From the NCBI GenBank assembly GCA_035316885.1, contig DATHII010000075.1, positions 1-17,562 on the forward strand: DNA of 17,562 nt, written 5' to 3'. Positions 6,519-11,629 of this stretch are shown here, one piece after another; the first letter of the stretch is position 1, and the number at the start of each line of letters is the position of its first letter. The position numbers and the translations under genes were made by a program. The notes below the pieces were generated by a model, which ran no database searches, had not been told where the DNA came from, and saw only the letters and a list, made by a program, of their open reading frames with translations. Source of the stretch: DASRTE01 sp035316885 (lineage in GTDB: Bacteria; Actinomycetota; Actinomycetes; Jiangellales; Jiangellaceae).

Positions 6519-7217
6519 ATGCCCGACACCTGGGTCCGCAATGCTGTTGCCGAAGCCGTCGGTGTGTTCGCGCTGTGCTTCATCGGCATCCTCGCGATCG
6601 CAGGCAGCGGCGGGGACATCACGGCGGTCGCGCTGGCCCACGGGCTCGCGATCGCGGTGATGGTGGCGGCCCTCGGCCACGTCTCCGGCGGCCACTTCAA
6701 CCCGGCGGTCACCCTGGGGCTGCTCCTCGGCCGCAAGATCGACCCACCGATGGCCGTCGTGTACTGGGTGGCGCAACTGGCCGGCGGCCTCGTCGCGGCG
6801 GTCGTGGTGGCGCTCGCGACCGACCGCGACGTTGTGGCGTTCGGCACCCCCACGCTGGCCGACGACGTCAACCCGGTGTGGGGCATCCTGCTCGAGCTCG
6901 TGGCGACGTTCTTCCTGGTGCTGGTCGTCTACGGCACCGTCGTCGACCGCCGCGCGCCCGCGTCGGTCTACCCGTTCGCCATCGGTCTGACGATCACCGC
7001 CGGCATCTTCGCGATCGGCGCATACACGGGCGGCGCACTCAACCCCGCGCGCGGTTTCGGCCCCGCGCTGGTGGGCGGCGAGTGGGGCGGCACCGCAGCC
7101 TGGCTCATCGGGCCGCTGCTCGGCGGCATCCTGGCATGGGCGCTGCACGAATACGTGCTCGCGCCCCGGGAAGAGGCGGACTCGATTGCCGAGTCCGGCC
7201 GCCGCGACCAGGTCTGA
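6519..7217 (+). CDS. Aquaporin (MIP family) with TIP2-like His-Ile-Gly-Arg selectivity filter
   Basis: This is a six-helix channel of 232 residues in the inner membrane. Both pore motifs are intact: GGHFNPAV (Asn61) and GGALNPARGFGPALV (Asn175). Counting back from each NPA as in E. coli AqpZ, the aromatic/arginine filter positions are His41 (AqpZ Phe43), Ile163 (AqpZ His174), Gly172 (AqpZ Thr183) and Arg178. This H-I-G-R set is that of plant TIP2 aquaporins, which pass water and ammonia, and differs from AqpZ (F-H-T-R) and GlpF (W-G-F-R). The C-terminal tail is short and charged. The ATG at 6519 is preferred over the adjacent GTG at 6516 because GGAG (6508-6511) lies 7 nt upstream of it. It converges on nadE with a 38-bp gap. 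The family is certain; the substrate is inferred. Confidence 0.93.
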   Translation: MPDTWVRNAVAEAVGVFALCFIGILAIAGSGGDITAVALAHGLAIAVMVAALGHVSGGHFNPAVTLGLLLGRKIDPPMAVVYWVAQLAGGLVAAVVVALATDRDVVAFGTPTLADDVNPVWGILLELVATFFLVLVVYGTVVDRRAPASVYPFAIGLTITAGIFAIGAYTGGALNPARGFGPALVGGEWGGTAAWLIGPLLGGILAWALHEYVLAPREEADSIAESGRRDQV

Positions 7218-7255
7218 GGCGCGACGCCCGCTGCCGCATCGGCCGGGAGCCCTGC

Positions 7256-9046
7256 CTACTCCAGGGACGGCGGTGGCGCAGGTTCTCTCCAAGCGCTGGT
7301 GATCGGCACCCGACGGTCGCGGCCGAAGTTGCGCGCGGTGATCTTCGGGCCGGGCGGATACTGGCGGCGCTTGTACTCGGCGGCGTCGACCATACGCACG
7401 ACCTTTCGGACCAGCTCGGCGTCGAAGCCCGCGGCGACCAGTTCCGCCGAGCCGCGGTCCTGCTCGACGTAGTCGTCGAGGACGTCGTCGAGCAGCGCGT
7501 AGTCGGGCAGCGAGTCGGCGTCGAGCTGGCCGGGGCGCAGTTCCGCGCTCGGCGGCTTGTCGATCGAGCGCTGGGGGATCGGCGCCGTCTCACCGCGCGC
7601 CTGAGCGGCCGCGTTGCGCCAGCGGGCCAGCTCCCAGACCAGCGTCTTCGGCACGTCCTTGAGCGGCGCGTAGCCGCCGACGGCGTCGCCGTAGATCGTG
7701 GAGTAACCGACCGCGAGCTCGCTCTTGTTGCCGGTGGCCAGCACGAGATGGCCGTTCTCGTTCGAGAGGCCCATCAGCAGCATGCCGCGGACACGGGCCT
7801 GCAGGTTCTCCTCGGCGACGCCCGTCAGCTCGATGTTGTCGAGGAACGCGGTGACCATCGCAGCGATCGGGATGGTGGAGAACCGCAGGCCCGTGCGGTC
7901 GGCAACGTCGCGAGCGTCGGACCGCGAGTGCTCCGAGGAGTAGCTGCTAGGCATGGAGACGCCGTACACGTTGGTGGCGCCGATGGCGTCGCAGGCGACG
8001 GCGGCCACGACGGCCGAGTCGATGCCGCCCGACAGGCCGAGGATGACCGAAGCGAAGCCGTTCTTGCGCACGTAGTCGCGCAGGCCGGTCACCACCGCTG
8101 CGTAGACCTCGGCCTGGTCCGCAAGTCGCGGAGCGACCCCGGCCGGCTCGGGCTCATAGGCCGCGACCGGATCCGTCGACAGGACGGTGCGGCGGACGGG
8201 GTAACCGGCGGCGTGCTCCTGTGCGGTCTCGCCGGGCTGTGGTGCGGGTGCGGTGGCGGCCGGCAGGTCGAGGTCGACCAGGAGGCAGCCGTCCTCGAAC
8301 TGGGGTCCCCGCCCGATCACCTCACCATCTGGCCCGACGACTATGGAGTCGCCGTCGAAGACCAGTTCGTCCTGGCCACCGACCATCGCAACGTAGGCGA
8401 GCACGGCACCGGCCTGGGCTGCCCGCCGCCGGCACAGGTCGAGGCGGACATCGTCCTTGTTCCGCTCGTACGGCGACGCGTTGATGGTCAGCAGCAACCC
8501 GGCGGCGGCGGCGCTGGTGGCGGCGACCGGTCCGCCCTCCTGCCAGAGGTCCTCGCAGATCGCCAGCGCCACGTCCACACCGTGCAGGCGGACGATCGAC
8601 AGGTGGTCGCCGGGCACGAAATGGCGGAACTCGTCGAAGACGCCGTAGTTGGGTAGGTGGTGCTTGGCCTGCGTGGCGACGATCCGACCGCCGTGAAGAA
8701 CGGCCACTGCGTCCTGCGGAGACCCCTTGGGCCGGCCCAGCCGGTCCGTGTGTGCGGCGTCCTCGTCGCGATCGAGGTATCCGACGACGACGGCGAGATC
8801 GCCGAGCCCTTCAGCGGCCAACCGGCCGGCGAGCGCCTCGACGGCGCGCCGGGAGGCGTCGACGAACGACCCACGGAGCGCGAGGTCCTCGACCGGGTAT
8901 CCGGTGAGAGCCATCTCCGGGAAGGCGACGAGGTGCGCGCCCCGGTCGGCGGCATGCGTGGCGAACCTGACCACCAGGTCGGCGTTGGCCTCGAGCGCCC
9001 CGACGGTGGGGTTGACCTGGGCAAGGGCCAGTCGGATCTGCGGCAC
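7256..9046 (-). CDS. nadE: Glutamine-dependent NAD+ synthetase
   Basis: NadE amidates deamido-NAD+ to NAD+ using ammonia from glutamine and ATP (EC 6.3.5.1). The 596-residue product is two-domain. The N-terminal nitrilase-type glutaminase has its triad Glu44 (FPEMALTGYP), Lys128 (QAKHHLPNYGVFDE) and Cys164 (ALAICEDLW). The C-terminal synthetase has the ATP pyrophosphatase loop SGGIDSA (339-345), then ATGNKSELAVGYSTIYGD and the tail IDKPPSAELRPGQ. The GTG at 9046 gives VPQIRLALAQVNPTVG, the usual start of the family; the upstream open frame is antisense to the zinc-ribbon gene. The length fits the shorter bacterial two-domain form, not the 679-residue mycobacterial one. It is divergent from the zinc-ribbon gene with about 66 bp between starts. 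Confidence 0.96.
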   Translation of the reverse strand: MPQIRLALAQVNPTVGALEANADLVVRFATHAADRGAHLVAFPEMALTGYPVEDLALRGSFVDASRRAVEALAGRLAAEGLGDLAVVVGYLDRDEDAAHTDRLGRPKGSPQDAVAVLHGGRIVATQAKHHLPNYGVFDEFRHFVPGDHLSIVRLHGVDVALAICEDLWQEGGPVAATSAAAAGLLLTINASPYERNKDDVRLDLCRRRAAQAGAVLAYVAMVGGQDELVFDGDSIVVGPDGEVIGRGPQFEDGCLLVDLDLPAATAPAPQPGETAQEHAAGYPVRRTVLSTDPVAAYEPEPAGVAPRLADQAEVYAAVVTGLRDYVRKNGFASVILGLSGGIDSAVVAAVACDAIGATNVYGVSMPSSYSSEHSRSDARDVADRTGLRFSTIPIAAMVTAFLDNIELTGVAEENLQARVRGMLLMGLSNENGHLVLATGNKSELAVGYSTIYGDAVGGYAPLKDVPKTLVWELARWRNAAAQARGETAPIPQRSIDKPPSAELRPGQLDADSLPDYALLDDVLDDYVEQDRGSAELVAAGFDAELVRKVVRMVDAAEYKRRQYPPGPKITARNFGRDRRVPITSAWREPAPPPSLE

Positions 9047-9112
9047 GGTTCGAGCGTACGGTGTCGGCGCCCCGCCGTGCGGCCACGCCTCGGCCGGTCT
9101 ACCGTGAGAGGC

Positions 9113-9418
9113 ATGGAGCGTGAGCGTCCGCCGTGTTCGGTGTGCGGCGGCAGGCCGAAGCCGATCCTCTACGGCTATGCGTCGCCGCTGCCCGGCGAGC
9201 AGGACGACGCCGTCCTGGCCGGCTGCGTCATCGACGCCGACGCGCCCATCTGGGCGTGCTCCCAGTGCGGCCACCGGTACGGCCGGCTGGGCGACGAGGA
9301 CGCGACGTTGGATGCCGAGCCGCGTTTGCTGGACAGCCCGTGGGACTGGCTCAAGGACAAGGTGGACGACGTCCGCGACGCGATCGAGGACATTGTCGAT
9401 GGCCGCGACCGCCGTTGA
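9113..9418 (+). CDS. Small zinc-ribbon protein of unknown function
   Basis: The 101-residue product has two CxxC knuckles, CSVCGG (Cys8, Cys11) and CSQCGH (Cys49, Cys52), about 38 residues apart, which should bind one zinc ion. Between them lies a polar segment, PLPGEQDDAVLAGCVIDADAP, similar to small actinobacterial zinc-ribbon proteins. The C-terminus (SPWDWLKDKVDDVRDAIEDIVDG) looks like a charged amphipathic helix. The ATG at 9113 is preceded by GAGAG at short spacing. The open frame extends upstream only as antisense of nadE. It sits between divergent nadE and glnA2. I do not know its function. There is no signal peptide, so it is probably cytosolic. Confidence 0.75.
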   Translation: MERERPPCSVCGGRPKPILYGYASPLPGEQDDAVLAGCVIDADAPIWACSQCGHRYGRLGDEDATLDAEPRLLDSPWDWLKDKVDDVRDAIEDIVDGRDRR

Positions 9419-9472
9419 CCCGACTCCCGGGTTGATCACACGGAACGCTGCAGCACGAACTCGTGTGGTGAC

Positions 9473-9488
9473 GTAACGCGCCCGAAAC
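9473..9488 (+). promoter_or_regulatory. Candidate GlnR half-box upstream of glnA2
   Basis: GTAAC (9473-9477), six bases, then GAAAC (9484-9488) is an exact match to the actinobacterial GlnR unit GTNAC-N6-GAAAC. It ends 24 nt before the GTG of glnA2, in a 94-bp gap. A weak second copy (GTTGA-N6-GGAAC, 9431-9446) lies 42 bp upstream, but it is degenerate and not in the classical 22-bp phase. Binding is inferred from the motif only. I see no convincing -10/-35 pair for glnA2. Confidence 0.5.
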
Positions 9489-9512
9489 GCGAGTGAGGCA
9501 CACTCGGCGCTC

Positions 9513-10850
9513 GTGGACAAGCAGCAGGAGTTCGTCCTCCGGACGCTCGAGGAACGCGACATCCGCTTCGTCCGGCTCTGGTTCACCGACGTCCTCGGGT
9601 ACCTCAAGTCGGTGGCTGTCGCGCCGGCAGAGCTCGAGGCGGCCTTCGCCGAGGGCATCGGTTTCGACGGCTCCGCGATCGAGGGCTTCGCCCGTGTCTA
9701 CGAGGCCGACATGCTTGCCCGGCCGGACCCGTCGACCTTCCAGGTGCTGCCGTGGCGCTCTGACGCGCAGGGAACGGCCAGGATGTTCTGCGACATTCTG
9801 ATGCCCGACGGGTCGCCGTCCTACGCCGACCCGCGGCACGTGCTCAAGCGAACGCTCGGTCGGGCGGCCGACCTGGGCTTCACCTTCTACACCCACCCAG
9901 AGATCGAGTTCTTCCTGTTCAAGCAGCCGCCGAAGCCCGGCGATGAGCCCGAGCCGGTCGACGCGAGCGGCTTCTTCGACCACACGCCGCACGGCATCGC
10001 ACATGATTTCCGTCGCGAGGCGATCACCATGCTCGAGGACATGGGCATCTCGGTGGAGTTCAGCCACCACGAGGGTGCTCCCGGTCAGCAGGAGATCGAC
10101 CTGCGCTACGCGGACGCCCTGACCACGGCCGACAACCTGATGACCTTCCGGGTCGTGGTCAAGGAGGTCGCGCTGTCCCAGGGCGTCTACGCGTCGTTCA
10201 TGCCCAAGCCGTTCACCCAGCACCCTGGCTCGGGCATGCACACCCATCTGTCCCTGTTCGAGGGCGACAGCAATGTGTTCCACGAGGCCGGCGCGCAGTA
10301 CCAGCTGTCCAAGACCGGACGGTCGTTCATCGCCGGCCTGCTGCAGCACGCCCCCGAGGTCACAGCGATCACCAACCAGTGGGTCAACTCCTACAAGCGC
10401 CTGGCCGGCGGCGGCGAGGCGCCGGCGTACGTGTGCTGGGGCCACAACAACCGGTCGGCCCTGGTGCGGGTCCCCATGTACAAGCCGGGCAAGGGCCAGT
10501 CGACGCGCGCCGAGTTCCGGGCGCTCGACTCCGCCTGCAATCCCTACCTCGCCTACGCCTGCCTGCTTGCCGCGGGCCTCAAAGGGATCCAGGAGAACTA
10601 CGACCTGCCGCCGGGCGCCGAGGACGACGTCTGGGCGCTGACCGAGCGGGAGCGCTCGGCCCTCGGCATCGACCCGTTGCCGACATCGCTGGCGGAGGCG
10701 ATCCGGGTGATGGAGGGCTCCGAGTTGGTCGCGGAGACCCTGGGCGAGCACGTCTTCGAGTTCTTCCTGCGCAACAAGCGCGCCGAGTGGCAGGACTACC
10801 GCCGGCAGGTCACGCCCTACGAGCGGGATCGTATGCTCCCGGTGATGTGA
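9513..10850 (+). CDS. glnA2: GlnA2-type class I glutamine synthetase
   Basis: The 445-residue product matches mycobacterial GlnA2 (446 residues, also beside glnE) along its length. Visible landmarks are RFVRLWFTDVLGYLKSVAV, the latch loop GFDGSAIEGFARV, the metal ligands in HPEIEFF, the block EFSHHEGAPGQQEIDLR, MPKPFTQHPGSGMHTHLSLF, NSYKRLAGGGEAP, NRSALVRVP and EFRALDSACNPYLAYA. It is shorter than GlnA1, as expected for the GSI-alpha subtype. The latch reads DGSA instead of the E. coli DGSS. Tyr363 in ENYDLPP sits where GlnA1 is adenylylated. Some actinobacterial GlnA2/GlnA3 enzymes use polyamines in place of ammonia, so classical glutamine synthesis is not proven. The start is GTG, with no strong ribosome site. 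A GlnR-like box lies upstream and the stop overlaps the amidotransferase start. Confidence 0.93.
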   Translation: MDKQQEFVLRTLEERDIRFVRLWFTDVLGYLKSVAVAPAELEAAFAEGIGFDGSAIEGFARVYEADMLARPDPSTFQVLPWRSDAQGTARMFCDILMPDGSPSYADPRHVLKRTLGRAADLGFTFYTHPEIEFFLFKQPPKPGDEPEPVDASGFFDHTPHGIAHDFRREAITMLEDMGISVEFSHHEGAPGQQEIDLRYADALTTADNLMTFRVVVKEVALSQGVYASFMPKPFTQHPGSGMHTHLSLFEGDSNVFHEAGAQYQLSKTGRSFIAGLLQHAPEVTAITNQWVNSYKRLAGGGEAPAYVCWGHNNRSALVRVPMYKPGKGQSTRAEFRALDSACNPYLAYACLLAAGLKGIQENYDLPPGAEDDVWALTERERSALGIDPLPTSLAEAIRVMEGSELVAETLGEHVFEFFLRNKRAEWQDYRRQVTPYERDRMLPVM

Positions 10851-11536
10851 GCACCCTGGTCGTCGTCGAGCACGAGTCCGACTGTCCGATCGGCCGGTTC
10901 GAGGACTGGCTGCCCGGGCTCGACGTCCTGACGGTGCGGCCGTACGCGGGAGAGAACGTACCGTCGTCGGTCGACGGCGGCCTGCTCGTGCTGGGCGGTT
11001 CTATGTCTGCCCACGACGACGAGGTCGCACCCTGGCTGCCCGCGACCCGCGACCTGCTCGCCGCGTCAGCCGCCGCAGGTGTGCCGACCCTCGGGATCTG
11101 CCTCGGGGCGCAACTGCTGGCGACTGCATGCGCCGGCACCGTCGAGGTCGACGCCGCGCCGGGCCGCGAGTCCGGAGTCGTCGACGTCCACTGGCGGTCC
11201 GAGGCGGCGGCGGACCCGCTGGTCGCCGGCCTGCCGGAGCCTTTCCCAGGTCCGAGCATGCACGCCGACGCGGTCGTGCGGCTACCCACGGGCGCCACCT
11301 GGCTCGGGGAGACGGGAATGTACCCCTATCAGGCGTTCCGGGTGGGTGCGGCCGCGTGGGGGGTCCAGTTCCACCCCGAGGTGACGCTGGCGACGTTCCG
11401 CAGCTGGGCCGAGGGCCACCCCGAGGTCGACACCGAGGCTGTCACGGCTGAGCTGCGGGCCCGCGACACAGAGGTGGACGCCGCCGGTCATGCGCTGGCG
11501 CGCCGCTTCGCCGGCCTCGTCGCGGGCCGCGCCTGA
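10847..11536 (+). CDS. Class I glutamine amidotransferase-like protein
   Basis: The 229-residue product has the complete GATase1 triad: nucleophile Cys85 in LGICLGAQLLA, and His176 and Glu178 in GVQFHPEVT. The oxyanion strand LLVLGGSMSAHDD (46-58) is also present. It resembles the stand-alone GMP-synthase-like amidotransferases (COG0518), with no synthase domain attached. The GTG start at 10847 lies inside the glnA2 end: the last four bases of glnA2, GTGA, hold both its stop and this start, so the two are very likely translationally coupled. No separate ribosome site is obvious. The substrate is unknown; hydrolysis of a gamma-glutamyl compound made by the preceding ligase is one option, and supplying ammonia to an unlinked partner is another. 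Confidence 0.85.
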   Translation: MSTLVVVEHESDCPIGRFEDWLPGLDVLTVRPYAGENVPSSVDGGLLVLGGSMSAHDDEVAPWLPATRDLLAASAAAGVPTLGICLGAQLLATACAGTVEVDAAPGRESGVVDVHWRSEAAADPLVAGLPEPFPGPSMHADAVVRLPTGATWLGETGMYPYQAFRVGAAAWGVQFHPEVTLATFRSWAEGHPEVDTEAVTAELRARDTEVDAAGHALARRFAGLVAGRA

Positions 11537-11616
11537 TCTCTCCGGTCCGCCTCGAGGAGATGTCCAAGATCGACCACCCCTCGTTCCGTTCGGATCGATC
11601 GGCCGCACCCAGCGGG

Positions 11617-11622
11617 TAAGTT
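11617..11622 (+). promoter_or_regulatory. Candidate -10 box for a leaderless glnE transcript
   Basis: TAAGTT ends 7 nt before the GTG of glnE and fits the actinobacterial TANNNT pattern. There is no purine-rich ribosome site before the GTG, so transcription may begin at the start codon. The 93-bp gap after the amidotransferase gene leaves room for an independent promoter. No clear -35 box is seen. Confidence 0.4.
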
Positions 11623-11629
11623 CGCAGGC

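Noticed and set aside
6479..8656. 725-codon open frame on the plus strand
   Set aside because: It covers the aquaporin in another frame and runs antisense through nadE. The product is Arg/Gly-rich shadow sequence.
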